14,600 nucleotides of DNA from Akkermansiaceae bacterium UBA1506 (GCA_002323995.1 DCQY01000084.1:1-14600); one strand, 5' to 3'. Shown: positions 6,143 through 14,364, counted from the stretch's first letter. Translations and numbers: made by a program. Notes: generated from the letters alone by a model not told the origin.

Positions 6143-7804
6143 ATGAAAAAATTCTCATCTGTCCTTCTTGGGGTTGTGCTGTGTTCCGTCATAAGCGCGG
6201 ACGAAAAGCGGCCTAATATCCTCTTTATCATGTCAGACGATCATGCGGCGCATGCCATCGGAGCCTACGGTGGTCGATTGGCCTCTCTCAACCCTACTCC
6301 TACAATTGATCGGCTCGCTGAGGAAGGGATGCTGTTTGAGAATGCGTTCTGCACTAATTCGATTTGTGCTCCCAGCCGTGCCTGCGTGATCACCGGACAG
6401 TATCCACACACAAATGGGGCATATGACCTCAGCGGAAAAATCGAAACGGAGCGCCAGTATCTTGCTTTGGAAATGAAAAGAGCGGGCTATGAAACCGCCA
6501 TGGTGGGAAAGTGGCATTTAAAGGAAGAACCGGGTGCCTTCGATTTCTACACTGTACTCGGAGGCCAGGGGAAATACCATGATCCTGAGTTTCGTGTCCG
6601 TGGTGAGAAAAACTGGCCCAAAAACGTGATCAAGTTTGATGGTTACCATTCTTCAGATGCTATTACCGAGATTGCGCTGGAATGGCTCAAGGAGGGGCGA
6701 GATAAGGAGAGGCCGTTTTTCCTGATGCATCACTACAAGGCGCCGCATGATTATTTTGAGCATGCCGAAAGATACAATGATTACCTGGCTGATGTGGACA
6801 TTCCTGAGCCGGATAATCTCTGGCTCGAGAATCAGCCCAAGTTTGGTTCAATCGCGACACGTGGCTACAACGACGAACTTGTTCCTCACATTGGTACTTC
6901 AATAGGTAATCGTAATCCCCGTCGATCCTATGCGGTCGACTTGCCGCCTCGCTTCCCAAGAGACTTTCCTGATAATTTTGATCCGTCAGCCTACTCCGAA
7001 GACGAGATCAAGCGTCTCTCATACGATGCCTACCTCAAAACTTATCTGCGATGTGTGAAGGGCATTGATGATAACCTCGCCAAGCTTTTCGGTTACTTGG
7101 AAGAAATTGATGAATTGGACAACACGGTTATTATCTATACGGGAGATCAGGGATTCATGCTCGGGGAGCACGATTATCAGGACAAGCGTTGGATGTATGA
7201 AGAGTCAATGCGCATGCCATTCTTGATTCGCTATCCAAAGACTATAAAGGCGGGAAGTTTGACCGACGCCATTGTTGAGAATGTTGACTACGCCCCAACC
7301 ATGCTCGCCTTCGCCGGCGTTGAAACTCCTGACTACATGCAAGGTCAAAGCTTCAAGGAGATCTGTGAAACTGGAAGTGAACCTGAAGAATGGAAGAAGG
7401 AAGCCTATTATCGCTATTGGATGCACATGGCCCATCACGATAATCCCGGTCATGTCGGTATTCGTACTAAGGAGCATAAATTAATTTTCTACTATGGCGC
7501 TAAATACGATGGTAGCTATCGAACACCACCCGCCTGGGAATTGTATGATCTAAGAAAGGATCCTCAGGAGAATGTGAACGTTTACGACGATCCCATTTAC
7601 AAGGAGATTGTGGCTGATTTGAAGCAGCGTTTCGTCGACCTTCGACGCCGGGTTGGTGATACCGGGGAAGACTACCCGAAGGTCGAATCCATTATTCAGG
7701 AGTTTTGGGATTATGATGGTGACGACCGGGCCGAGGCTATTGCGATCTCGAATGAGTTCCTTTCCGTGCGGAAGCAAGAACTGGCCAATCATAAAAATAA
7801 GTAA
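6143..7804 (+). CDS. secreted formylglycine-dependent sulfatase (S1 family)
   Basis: This 553-residue arylsulfatase-family enzyme hydrolyses sulfate esters. It has a Sec signal peptide (1-19, positive start, hydrophobic core, ISA before DEKRP). Metal-binding Asp-Asp lies in IMSDDH (32-33). The active-site signature is CAPSRACVITG (75-85), where Cys75 would be oxidised to formylglycine. GKWHL (122-126) supplies Lys123 and His125, KAPHD (199-203) a further His, and GDQG (334-337) the late metal-site residues. The region around TGQYPHTNG and LGGQGKYHDPEF resembles N-acetylglucosamine-6-sulfatase-like members, but the true glycan is not determinable here. No formylglycine-generating enzyme or anSME gene is in this window. 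The ATG at 6143 is chosen because it gives a proper signal peptide; the frame stays open back to 6089. It is divergent from the PAS-AraC gene and followed after 68 bases by the Tat-exported TIM-barrel gene. Confidence 0.95.
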   Translation: MKKFSSVLLGVVLCSVISADEKRPNILFIMSDDHAAHAIGAYGGRLASLNPTPTIDRLAEEGMLFENAFCTNSICAPSRACVITGQYPHTNGAYDLSGKIETERQYLALEMKRAGYETAMVGKWHLKEEPGAFDFYTVLGGQGKYHDPEFRVRGEKNWPKNVIKFDGYHSSDAITEIALEWLKEGRDKERPFFLMHHYKAPHDYFEHAERYNDYLADVDIPEPDNLWLENQPKFGSIATRGYNDELVPHIGTSIGNRNPRRSYAVDLPPRFPRDFPDNFDPSAYSEDEIKRLSYDAYLKTYLRCVKGIDDNLAKLFGYLEEIDELDNTVIIYTGDQGFMLGEHDYQDKRWMYEESMRMPFLIRYPKTIKAGSLTDAIVENVDYAPTMLAFAGVETPDYMQGQSFKEICETGSEPEEWKKEAYYRYWMHMAHHDNPGHVGIRTKEHKLIFYYGAKYDGSYRTPPAWELYDLRKDPQENVNVYDDPIYKEIVADLKQRFVDLRRRVGDTGEDYPKVESIIQEFWDYDGDDRAEAIAISNEFLSVRKQELANHKNK

Positions 7805-7817
7805 GTAGCGAAAAGAA

Positions 7818-7844
7818 GGCAGCATAAGCTCGATGCTTGTTGCC
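7818..7844 (+). other. imperfect stem-loop between sulfatase and TIM-barrel genes
   Basis: Bases 7818-7824 pair with 7838-7844 (seven pairs, one of them G-U), and 7827-7829 pair with 7835-7837 after a two-base bulge, closing a five-base loop. No T-run follows, so it is not a standard intrinsic terminator. It may mark mRNA processing or differential expression within the operon; this is inference. Confidence 0.25.
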
Positions 7845-7872
7845 ACCTTGATATCCATCTAAGCTGTTGACG

Positions 7873-8787
7873 ATGAATCGTCGCCGTTTCTTTTCTGTCA
7901 CTACTGGTTTGCCCGCGTGCTTGACTGCCGTTGCCTCTGGATCTGCAACGTCAGCGGAAAAGTCCAATCCGGTTGGTGTCTCCAGTTATTCGTTCTGGCG
8001 TTTTCGAAATGATCAGTTCCGACCAATTGAAGTGTGCCTAGATGCTTCTGCGAAAATGGGATTCGAGGGATTGGAAATTTTGCAGCGTCAGCTTGTGGAT
8101 ACTTCCCCGGATGCGCTGAATAAGATCAAGTCTCATGCCTTTGCCCTTGGCCTTGACCTAATGGGGTATTCGACTCATCAGGGATTTCTCTCTCCGGATG
8201 AGGCAAAAAGGGAAAAGAATATCCAGCATACGGTTGATTGCCTTGAGCAGGCTTATCATCTCGGGATACCTACGATGCGTGTTAACACAGGAACTTGGGG
8301 AACTTCGAAATCCTTTGACGACTTGATGGCCAACAAGGGAATTGAACCACCTAAAGAGGGGTATGACGATGAGTCTGGATTTGGTTGGGTTATCGATGCT
8401 TACGGCAAATTGGCACAGGAAGCGGGCAAGCGTGGCGTGGTGATGGGTTTGGAGAACCACTGGGGTTTGGGTCGTAGCGCGGCAGGCGTGATCCGAGTGG
8501 TTGAGGAAGTGAATTCGCCGTGGTTAAAAGCAACTCTCGATACGGGAAATTTCCTCGAGGAAAAATACGAACAGATGGAATCGCTAGCACCTTATTGCGT
8601 CCTCGTTCAGGCGAAGACTTATTACGGGGGTGGAACGTGGTACACACTCAACCTCGACTACCAGCGCATTTCTGATATCCTTAAAGGCGCCGGCTATAAG
8701 GGGTGGATCTCTCTAGAATTTGAGGGGAAGAAAGATGTTCTTTCAGGAATTGAGAGCAGTCTTAAAATGTTGCGCTCGCACTTTTGA
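7873..8787 (+). CDS. Tat-exported xylose-isomerase-like TIM-barrel protein (sugar phosphate isomerase/epimerase family)
   Basis: This 304-residue protein has an N-terminal twin-arginine signal (NRRRFFSVTTGL, residues 2-13, hydrophobic stretch to about 23, Ala-rich cleavage region near 25-29), so it is probably exported folded. The rest is an AP-endonuclease-2/xylose-isomerase-like TIM barrel. Likely metal-site residues are Glu68 (GLEIL), Glu194 (MGLENH), Asp223 (TLDTGNF), Gln246 or the Lys248 region (VQAKTY), and Glu282 or Glu284 (SLEFEG). Such proteins isomerise, epimerise or dehydrate sugars and related polyols. The substrate here is unknown, but cotranscription with the sulfatase suggests a glycan-derived sugar. 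The ATG at 7873 is preferred to the TTG at 7867 because it leads directly into the Tat motif. No Shine-Dalgarno is visible. It converges with the nitroreductase gene, with an eight-base gap. Confidence 0.88.
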   Translation: MNRRRFFSVTTGLPACLTAVASGSATSAEKSNPVGVSSYSFWRFRNDQFRPIEVCLDASAKMGFEGLEILQRQLVDTSPDALNKIKSHAFALGLDLMGYSTHQGFLSPDEAKREKNIQHTVDCLEQAYHLGIPTMRVNTGTWGTSKSFDDLMANKGIEPPKEGYDDESGFGWVIDAYGKLAQEAGKRGVVMGLENHWGLGRSAAGVIRVVEEVNSPWLKATLDTGNFLEEKYEQMESLAPYCVLVQAKTYYGGGTWYTLNLDYQRISDILKGAGYKGWISLEFEGKKDVLSGIESSLKMLRSHF

Positions 8788-8795
8788 GGGCTGGA

Positions 8796-9437
8796 TTAAT
8801 CAATGTGTTCGATTAGCTCGTCGGCAGCATAGCGGACCTTCGAAGAAAGGGCGTACTTGTCGTTGTCAGCGCGATAGCCGGCAGGGCAGACTACCGCTGT
8901 GGTCAGGCCTCTGCTGGTCAGTCCAAGGGCATCGTCATAAAGGGATGGTACAAATCCCTCCATCGGGCAGCAGTCGATGCTGAGGAGCGCTGCTGACGTC
9001 ATAAAATTTCCAAGAGCGATGTAGCTTTGCAACTTTGCCCATCCGACGCAGTTTTCAGAACGAGGCCCTTCAACGATGTCGCCAATCATCATCTTCTTGT
9101 AAAAATCGAGGGATGATTCCTCGACGCCACGAGCTTCCGAGGTCGCTGAGATCAGCTTATTCACATCGGTCTCTGTCATCTGAGTTTGAACGGCAAAAAC
9201 AAGAAGGTGAGAGCAGTCCGCTACCTGCTTTTGATTGTAGGATGCTTCGACAAGTGAGTTTTTCAGTTCCTGATTTCGGATAACAATGAACTTCCACGGC
9301 TGCAGTCCGTAAGATGAGGGAGTGAGAATCAAAGCTTCCTCCAGAGTTCTCCAGTCGGCGTTAGAGATTTTCTTCTCAGGGTTAAAGGCTTTGGTGGCAT
9401 ATCGCCAATTCAGCTTTTCTATGAGGGTCTCGTTCAT
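8796..9437 (-). CDS. NfsB-like FMN-dependent NAD(P)H nitroreductase
   Basis: This 213-residue protein is a nitroreductase-family flavoenzyme. RYATKAF (12-18) contains the FMN-phosphate-binding Arg/Lys cluster, PSSYGLQPWKF (40-50) is the characteristic flavin and substrate loop, and the C-terminal GYR-x-DND-x-Y-x-L-SSKVRY block closes the FMN site. NfsB-like enzymes reduce nitro compounds, quinones or pteridines with NAD(P)H as homodimers in the cytoplasm; the natural substrate here cannot be told. The ATG at 9437 gives the usual family N terminus (MNE, then LNWRYATK). An in-frame ATG at 9488 would add 17 residues with no family resemblance and no ribosome site. It is convergent with the TIM-barrel gene and divergent from the yej operon, so it is probably an independent unit. 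Confidence 0.9.
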   Translation of the reverse strand: MNETLIEKLNWRYATKAFNPEKKISNADWRTLEEALILTPSSYGLQPWKFIVIRNQELKNSLVEASYNQKQVADCSHLLVFAVQTQMTETDVNKLISATSEARGVEESSLDFYKKMMIGDIVEGPRSENCVGWAKLQSYIALGNFMTSAALLSIDCCPMEGFVPSLYDDALGLTSRGLTTAVVCPAGYRADNDKYALSSKVRYAADELIEHID

Positions 9438-9550
9438 GATCGAGAAAATGGCTACAGGAGTTTGATCCGTCAATGGTGGAAAAGCCATGTTTGAGGAAGC
9501 TTTGATCTTTAGGGGCCCAAGAGCGTAAAAACCAAGCGATGGCTCTGAAA

Positions 9551-9573
9551 AATACTCAGATTATCGCAGTATT
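9551..9573. promoter_or_regulatory. inverted repeat, possible operator
   Basis: AATACT (9551-9556) and AGTATT (9568-9573) form a perfect six-base inverted repeat with an 11-base spacer, a half-site spacing of two helical turns or less that suits a dimeric repressor. It lies upstream of the nitroreductase. No known binding motif is recognised. Confidence 0.25.
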
Positions 9574-9730
9574 AAGGGGGCGATCGATAAGATTTTGGCC
9601 TGCGGGGAGCAAGTGAACATCCAACGGGGGCAATTGACTCGTCTGTCCACATGGTAACTTCACCCCGCTCAAATCCGCAACAAGTGAACGGCGCAGATGA
9701 AGATGATTCGATTGCACTGCCTGACTGTTC

Positions 9731-9748
9731 TCGTCATAGTCATGACGA
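9731..9748. promoter_or_regulatory. inverted repeat upstream of the yej operon
   Basis: TCGTCAT (9731-9737) and ATGACGA (9742-9748) form a perfect seven-base inverted repeat around AGTC. It lies about 70 bases upstream of the candidate yejA -35 box. It could be an activator or repressor site, or a hairpin if transcribed. No regulator gene is adjacent. Confidence 0.3.
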
Positions 9749-9817
9749 AAGCGTCGCTAATTTGAGATCTTGTCTCGACAACGACGACGAGTTTCCGCCG
9801 TTGATTTCGTCAATGAA

Positions 9818-9847
9818 TTGATCGACATCTTTAACTGGCTTTATTCT
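9818..9847 (+). promoter_or_regulatory. candidate promoter of the yej operon
   Basis: TTGATC (9818-9823) and TATTCT (9842-9847) are separated by 18 bases. A start near 9854 would leave a leader of about 26 bases before the yejA ATG. The boxes are acceptable but not strong sigma-70 matches, and nothing else supports the call. Confidence 0.3.
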
Positions 9848-9879
9848 CATCGGCGATATGGCCGCAGCCTCTCGAAGTC

Positions 9880-11679
9880 ATGAATCAGAAATTCCTCACC
9901 CCCGTTTTTCTAACAACCCTATTTCTTTCGCTGTCCAGTGCGGAGGAATTTCCAGGAGTTGACTGGCAGGATGTCCGGACCCCGCTAGCTTCCGAGTTTG
10001 CCGAGACCGGAGGAAAAATCTCGATGTATGCTTCTCAGTTTCCGAAGAGCTTCAACTATCAAATTGAGAATAACGTCTTCTCGCGTGAAATCTTCCGCCT
10101 AATGTTTGAGCAATTACTTAAGACTAATCCTGTCACGCTTATGGAAGAGCCTGGGTTAGCGAATCGTTGGTCAGTTTCTGAGAATAAGAAGGAATTCACT
10201 TTCCATATCGATCCCCGTGCCGAATGGAGTGACGGAAGGCCAATCACCTCCGAAGATGTTGTCTGGAGTTTTGAGGCGGTGAAAAATCCTGAGAATCTCA
10301 CTGGGCCGCTTCAGGCTGTCATGAAACGATTAGTCAAAATCGAGGCTCTTGACGGAAAAACGGTGAAGATCACAGCCGATGAGGTCCACTGGAAGAACCT
10401 CCTTGCCTGCTCCATGTTTTATGTGATGCCCAAGCACTGGTGGGAAAGTCAGGATTTCAATAAGGTCAATTTCGAGTTTCCCGTGGTTTCCGGCCCCTAC
10501 GGCCTTGGAGAAGTAAAAGAGCAGCATTTCGCGAGGCTCGAGAAGCGTGAAGATTACTGGAAAGTCGAAGATGCCGCTCTCGAAGGTCTGCTGAATTTTG
10601 ACACAATTGAATACCGTTTTTACGCTCAGCGCGATATTGCTTTTGAGGCTTTCAAAAAAGGTGAATTTGACCTGTTCGCAGTCTACACCTCCAGTCGTTG
10701 GATCAAGGAAACAGATTCTGAACGCTTCCGGAAAAACTGGATCGTGAAACAGTCGGTGTTTAACCGCCAACCGGTGGGATTTCAGGGCATGGCAATGAAC
10801 ATGCGGCGGGCGCCATACGATGATAAAAAAGTTCGGCAGGCGCTGGCTCATCTCGTCGATCGCCAACGCATGAACGAGACTATCATGTTCAACCAGTATC
10901 CTTTATCGCGCTCTTATTGGGAGGATCTGTGGGGTGGAGATAACCCAAACCCTAACGACTTGATCGCCTTCGATCCAGATAAGGCGCGGCGTCTTTTTAC
11001 CGAAGCGGGATGGGAAGTGAATAAGGAAAGCGGCAAGCTTGAGAAAAAGGGTAAGCCTTTCGTGATCACCTTCCTGATTCGTGATCCAAGCTCGGTGAAA
11101 TTTCTCTTGATCTTCGAAGAGGCTCTTAACGATGTGGGAATTGAATTAAAAATCGATCAGAAAGACTGGGCTGGATGGGCCCGCGATATGGATGAGTTCA
11201 ATTTCGAAATGACTTGGGCACCTTGGGGAGCTATCCCATTTAAAGATCCTGAGCCTATGTGGCACTCAGAGTCTGCTGAACTCAAATCCAGTAACAACAT
11301 TACCGGCTTCAAGGATGATCGTGTCGACGAGTTGATCGAGCGGACCCGCGAGATCTTCGATGTCGAAGTTCGCAATGAAATTTTCCGTGAAATTGATCAG
11401 ATCCTCTTTGAGGAAACTCCGTATGTCCTGCTCTGGCATCTTGATTACACGCGGTTACTTTACTGGAACAAGTTTGGTATGCCTGATCATGTCCTTGGTA
11501 AGTTCACTGAAGAGTGGGCGGCAGTCGACTATTGGTGGAATGATGAGTTCCTTTTAGGTGATCTTGAAGCGGCGCGAGAAAGTGGTTCCGAGTTACCGCC
11601 AAGCCCACGGGAAGTTCGGTTTGAAGATGTGTTTCAACCCGGTTTGGTTCAGTCATTGCTTCTAACTCCATGGCAGTAA
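9880..11679 (+). CDS. yejA: YejA-like periplasmic oligopeptide-binding protein
   Basis: This 599-residue family 5 extracellular solute-binding protein delivers a peptide to an inner-membrane ABC permease. A Sec signal peptide spans about 1-21 (cleavage near SSA before EEFPG); no lipobox Cys is present, so it is probably soluble. Family landmarks are FTFHIDPRAEWSDGRPITSED (about 106-126), the MNMRRAPYDDKKVRQALAHL stretch (about 306-325) and the C-terminal PYVLLWHLDYTR. SFNYQIENNVFSREIF near the N terminus replaces the FDSLNPF type of segment seen in many YejA proteins. The order binding protein, permease, permease, ATPase, and the YejB/YejE hallmarks downstream, favour YejA over DppA or OppA. 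YejABEF in E. coli imports peptides, including peptide-nucleotide antibiotics of the microcin C type. The substrate here is inferred. yejB follows after 47 bases. Confidence 0.9.
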   Translation: MNQKFLTPVFLTTLFLSLSSAEEFPGVDWQDVRTPLASEFAETGGKISMYASQFPKSFNYQIENNVFSREIFRLMFEQLLKTNPVTLMEEPGLANRWSVSENKKEFTFHIDPRAEWSDGRPITSEDVVWSFEAVKNPENLTGPLQAVMKRLVKIEALDGKTVKITADEVHWKNLLACSMFYVMPKHWWESQDFNKVNFEFPVVSGPYGLGEVKEQHFARLEKREDYWKVEDAALEGLLNFDTIEYRFYAQRDIAFEAFKKGEFDLFAVYTSSRWIKETDSERFRKNWIVKQSVFNRQPVGFQGMAMNMRRAPYDDKKVRQALAHLVDRQRMNETIMFNQYPLSRSYWEDLWGGDNPNPNDLIAFDPDKARRLFTEAGWEVNKESGKLEKKGKPFVITFLIRDPSSVKFLLIFEEALNDVGIELKIDQKDWAGWARDMDEFNFEMTWAPWGAIPFKDPEPMWHSESAELKSSNNITGFKDDRVDELIERTREIFDVEVRNEIFREIDQILFEETPYVLLWHLDYTRLLYWNKFGMPDHVLGKFTEEWAAVDYWWNDEFLLGDLEAARESGSELPPSPREVRFEDVFQPGLVQSLLLTPWQ

Positions 11680-11726
11680 TTCTGCACTTAATCCTTGAGG
11701 AGAGCGATCCCGTCTGAATTCATCCA

Positions 11727-12773
11727 ATGGAGCGTCTCAGTTACTTTATTCGAAGACTGCTTCTCGTTATTCCCACATTCCTGGGTATCACGTTTCTAGT
11801 TTTCGGGCTGACGCAGTTTATTCCTGGTGGTCCTGTGGAGCAGCAACTCGCTGCTATTCGAGGTTTTGGAGGAGGTGAGTCTGGAGGAGGAGCGACGGGC
11901 GGCGTCAGCATTTCAGAAGATCAGCGCAAAGCGATCGAGAAGGAATTTGGCTTCGATAAGCCATTTTTGGAGCGCTACTGGACCTGGTTGATTCCAGATG
12001 CGATGGGAATGAAAGCATTCTCTTACAAATACAATAACAAAACAGTCTGGGAGTTGATCGAGGAGCGTTTTCCGATCTCGCTGACGTTTGGGATCTCAGG
12101 GTTCGTTCTAACTTATTTGATCTGCGTTCCTCTGGGTATTGCGAAAGCTCTGAGAAATGGCAGTGGTTTTGATGTTGTTTCCTCCGTCGTAGTATTAGTT
12201 CTCTATGCCATACCGGCATTTGCCTTCGGGATGGTACTGAAGACGTTTTTTTGCGGAACCACTGATCACTTTTTTGATATCCTGCCAATTGGGGGATTCC
12301 GATCAGAGAACTGGGAAGAGCTTTCGGCCTGGGGAAAAGTTAGCGATCAGGCCGAGCACATGTTTCTTCCAGTGTTTTGTTACGTGATCGGAAACTTTGC
12401 GGTGCTCACGATCCTGATGAAGAACTCGCTGCTCGATCAAATTGCTCAGGACTATGTCAGGACGGTCTTGGCAAAGGGTGGGACGATGCGCCGCGCCGTG
12501 TGGCGACATGCTTTGCGAAATGCCTTAATACCTATCGTTACCGGAATCAGTGGAATTCTCACCATCATGTTTGCCGGATCGATGCTCATTGAGCGTGTAT
12601 TTTCTATCAATGGAATTGGGCTACTGACACTCGATGCAATTATCGGAAGGGACTACATGGTCTTTATGGGAGTCCTCGCCTTGACCTCAATTCTTGGTTT
12701 AATAGGCCGAGTCCTTTCTGACTTTTGCTATGTTTTGGTAGATCCGCGAATCAGCTTTGGAGGAGAAGGATGA
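11727..12773 (+). CDS. yejB: YejB-like peptide ABC transporter permease
   Basis: This 348-residue inner-membrane permease has a hydrophobic segment at about 9-30 followed by TQFIPGGPVEQQLA, which is typical of YejB. A Gly-rich stretch (48-59) and an extracytoplasmic region containing EFGFDKPFLERYWTWL follow. About five further membrane segments lie near 115-137, 149-170, 216-235, 273-295 and 312-335. The cytoplasmic EAA-type loop, YVRTVLAKGGTMRRAVWRHA (about 245-264), contacts the ATPase. The Gly-rich insertion after GPVEQ is a feature of YejB and supports yej over dpp/opp. Length agrees with YejB. An AGGAG lies about 25 bases upstream of the ATG, too distant to act as a normal Shine-Dalgarno. 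The stop overlaps the yejE start by ATGA. Confidence 0.92.
   Translation: MERLSYFIRRLLLVIPTFLGITFLVFGLTQFIPGGPVEQQLAAIRGFGGGESGGGATGGVSISEDQRKAIEKEFGFDKPFLERYWTWLIPDAMGMKAFSYKYNNKTVWELIEERFPISLTFGISGFVLTYLICVPLGIAKALRNGSGFDVVSSVVVLVLYAIPAFAFGMVLKTFFCGTTDHFFDILPIGGFRSENWEELSAWGKVSDQAEHMFLPVFCYVIGNFAVLTILMKNSLLDQIAQDYVRTVLAKGGTMRRAVWRHALRNALIPIVTGISGILTIMFAGSMLIERVFSINGIGLLTLDAIIGRDYMVFMGVLALTSILGLIGRVLSDFCYVLVDPRISFGGEG
12759..12765 (+). promoter_or_regulatory. strong Shine-Dalgarno of yejE
   Basis: GGAGGAG ends five bases before the ATG at 12770; its core GGAGG leaves a six-base spacing. It lies inside the last codons of yejB and fixes the yejE start at the ATGA overlap. It is the only strong ribosome site I found in the window, although it also encodes the Gly-Gly-Glu end of YejB and so may be partly coincidental. 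Confidence 0.65.
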
Positions 12774-14362
12774 GGAATTGGCCGATTCAAATCCTCGATC
12801 CAAATACTCGTCGACGTCTAAAACGTTTCGGTAAAATCAAGCGGGCCAAGTGGTCATTGATTTTTCTTATTACTATCTTCGTAGTCAGCTTGTTTTCTAA
12901 TTTTATTGCTAACGACAAACCTCTCATTGTCAGAGCGAACGGGCAGTGGTTTTTACCAGTGTTAAAGTTTTACCCGGAAGACGCGTTCACCGGATCCGGG
13001 GTAAACACAAGGCCTCGATACAAGCAACTGGAGAAACTCCCGCTCTTCGCAGAGCATTCGGAGAACTGGATGCTCTGGCCACTTGTTCGCAACGGTCCCG
13101 AAGAATCACTCGAAGCGAGCCAGATTGAGATCGATCCCACCCTGACGCTGATTTTTTCTCCGGCTGACCAGATTGCAGTGGTTGAAGTGGATTCCCAACT
13201 TAGGATGCAGCGGAGTCGCGGAGCAGCTGGATTTTACGGTAAGGCCTCGGACTTTGAATTGCGCCGCATGCCTTTGGCGACAGACCCGATTCAGATTCCT
13301 GATGCGGTCGCTGCAGCTGTGGCGAAGCGTTTCGAAAATTTGGAATCTGAGGAGGTTTCGGTCACTGGTGCAAGGGGGATTTATTTTTCGCTGGTGGCGC
13401 ACATCCCCCGCGCTAGTCCGCCAAAGCTCGTTCGGATTTCAATGGAACGTCGAGCCGGAGAAGGGGAGCAGGAGAAAGCTATTCTGACCCCAGAAATGGA
13501 GTGGGAAAGCGCCCCTCCATCGGTATGGGAATCACTTAGTGAGGAATCGAGAACTGCGATTCTTGGACGTGCGAGAGAGGCTCTCCTTGTTCCGCAGGAA
13601 GATCTCGCGGTGAGCAGTGACGATGGACAAATTCGTATAAAGTTCGATAGCCAGACCGTCGAGTTTCCTTTCCGACCGGTGCAGGGTCATTGGTTCGGAC
13701 TCGATAATAGCGGGAGAGACGTCGGAGTTCGTATTCTTTACGCAACACGCTCGGCGTTAATCTTCGGAATTATTCTCACTGTCTTCACCTACGTGATCGG
13801 GATTTTTCTCGGCGCTGTCCAAGGCTATTTTGGAGGACGAACTGATATAGTGGGACAGCGATTTACTGAGATTTGGGAATCGATGCCGTTCCTGTTTATT
13901 ATGATTTTCCTTAGCTCTGTTTACGGTCGAAGTTTTGTCCTGTTGGGTTTTGTCTACGGAGTTTTTAACTGGATTGGAATCTCCTACTACATGCGTGCAG
14001 AATTTCTACGTTTGAGAAAGCAGCCTTTCGTGGAAGCGGCTCGCGTTATGGGGATTGGTCGCTGGAAAATTATGTTCCGGCATATCCTCCCGAATGCGCT
14101 GGTCCCAGTGATCACCTTCTTTCCATTTGCTCTCGTCGGAGCGATCTTTATTCTGACTTCCCTCGACTATTTAGGGTTTGGATTGCCACCGGGAACTCCG
14201 AGCTGGGGAAACTTGCTCGATCAGGGGCAGGTTCAGCCATATGCCTGGTGGCTGATCTTTTATCCGTCAATTGCTCTCTTTGTGGTGAGTCTTTTGGGTA
14301 TTTTTATTGGAGAGGGTGTCAGGGCTGCTTTTGATCCGAGAACAGAATCCAAGCTTCAGTGA
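12770..14362 (+). CDS. yejE: YejE-like peptide ABC transporter permease with a large extracytoplasmic insertion
   Basis: This second permease subunit is 530 residues; E. coli YejE is about 340. The N terminus is classical: a cytoplasmic basic segment, a membrane span at about 28-47, then ANDKPLIVRANGQWFLPVLKFYPE-type sequence and the NWMLWPL motif (99-105). In ordinary YejE a short linker then leads to the W-x-G-x-D-x-x-GRDV segment, here HWFGLDNSGRDVGVRILY (307-324). In this protein about 195 residues (about 111-306) intervene, hydrophilic and without a membrane span, presumably outside the cytoplasm. The permease core then continues normally, with the EAA loop at about 420-442 (FVEAARVMGIGRWKIMFRHIL) and LDYLGFGLPPGTPSWGNLL (465-483). 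The frame is open throughout, so this is an in-frame insertion and not a misassembly. The start is set by the ATGA overlap and the strong Shine-Dalgarno. yejF begins two bases after the stop. Confidence 0.92.
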   Translation: MRNWPIQILDPNTRRRLKRFGKIKRAKWSLIFLITIFVVSLFSNFIANDKPLIVRANGQWFLPVLKFYPEDAFTGSGVNTRPRYKQLEKLPLFAEHSENWMLWPLVRNGPEESLEASQIEIDPTLTLIFSPADQIAVVEVDSQLRMQRSRGAAGFYGKASDFELRRMPLATDPIQIPDAVAAAVAKRFENLESEEVSVTGARGIYFSLVAHIPRASPPKLVRISMERRAGEGEQEKAILTPEMEWESAPPSVWESLSEESRTAILGRAREALLVPQEDLAVSSDDGQIRIKFDSQTVEFPFRPVQGHWFGLDNSGRDVGVRILYATRSALIFGIILTVFTYVIGIFLGAVQGYFGGRTDIVGQRFTEIWESMPFLFIMIFLSSVYGRSFVLLGFVYGVFNWIGISYYMRAEFLRLRKQPFVEAARVMGIGRWKIMFRHILPNALVPVITFFPFALVGAIFILTSLDYLGFGLPPGTPSWGNLLDQGQVQPYAWWLIFYPSIALFVVSLLGIFIGEGVRAAFDPRTESKLQ

Positions 14363-14364
14363 CC

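Larger units (their letters stand above)
9438..9879. other. 442-base non-coding divergent region between nitroreductase and yejA
   Basis: No convincing gene is present. The stretch holds two inverted repeats and a candidate promoter (listed separately), plus a direct repeat CAAGTGAAC at 9610-9618 and 9681-9689, 71 bases apart. A 56-codon open frame (9651-9821) and a 22-codon hydrophobic one (9697-9765) overlap each other and have no ribosome sites or family likeness. Its length relative to other gaps in this window suggests a regulatory region or remains of decayed sequence. Confidence 0.6.

Noticed and set aside
9697..9765. 22-codon hydrophobic small frame that resembles a signal or membrane peptide
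   Set aside because: Very short, no ribosome site, followed directly by a stop; hydrophobic runs of this size arise readily by chance. Ribosome profiling would be needed to revive it.
9651..9821. 56-codon plus-strand open frame upstream of yejA
   Set aside because: No Shine-Dalgarno, no family likeness, Ser/Asp-rich random-looking composition, and it is contradicted by the overlapping inverted repeat and another small frame. Could be checked by a translated search.
10330..10866. 178-codon minus-strand open frame inside yejA
   Set aside because: Antisense shadow of a clear solute-binding protein gene; no motif or independent signals.
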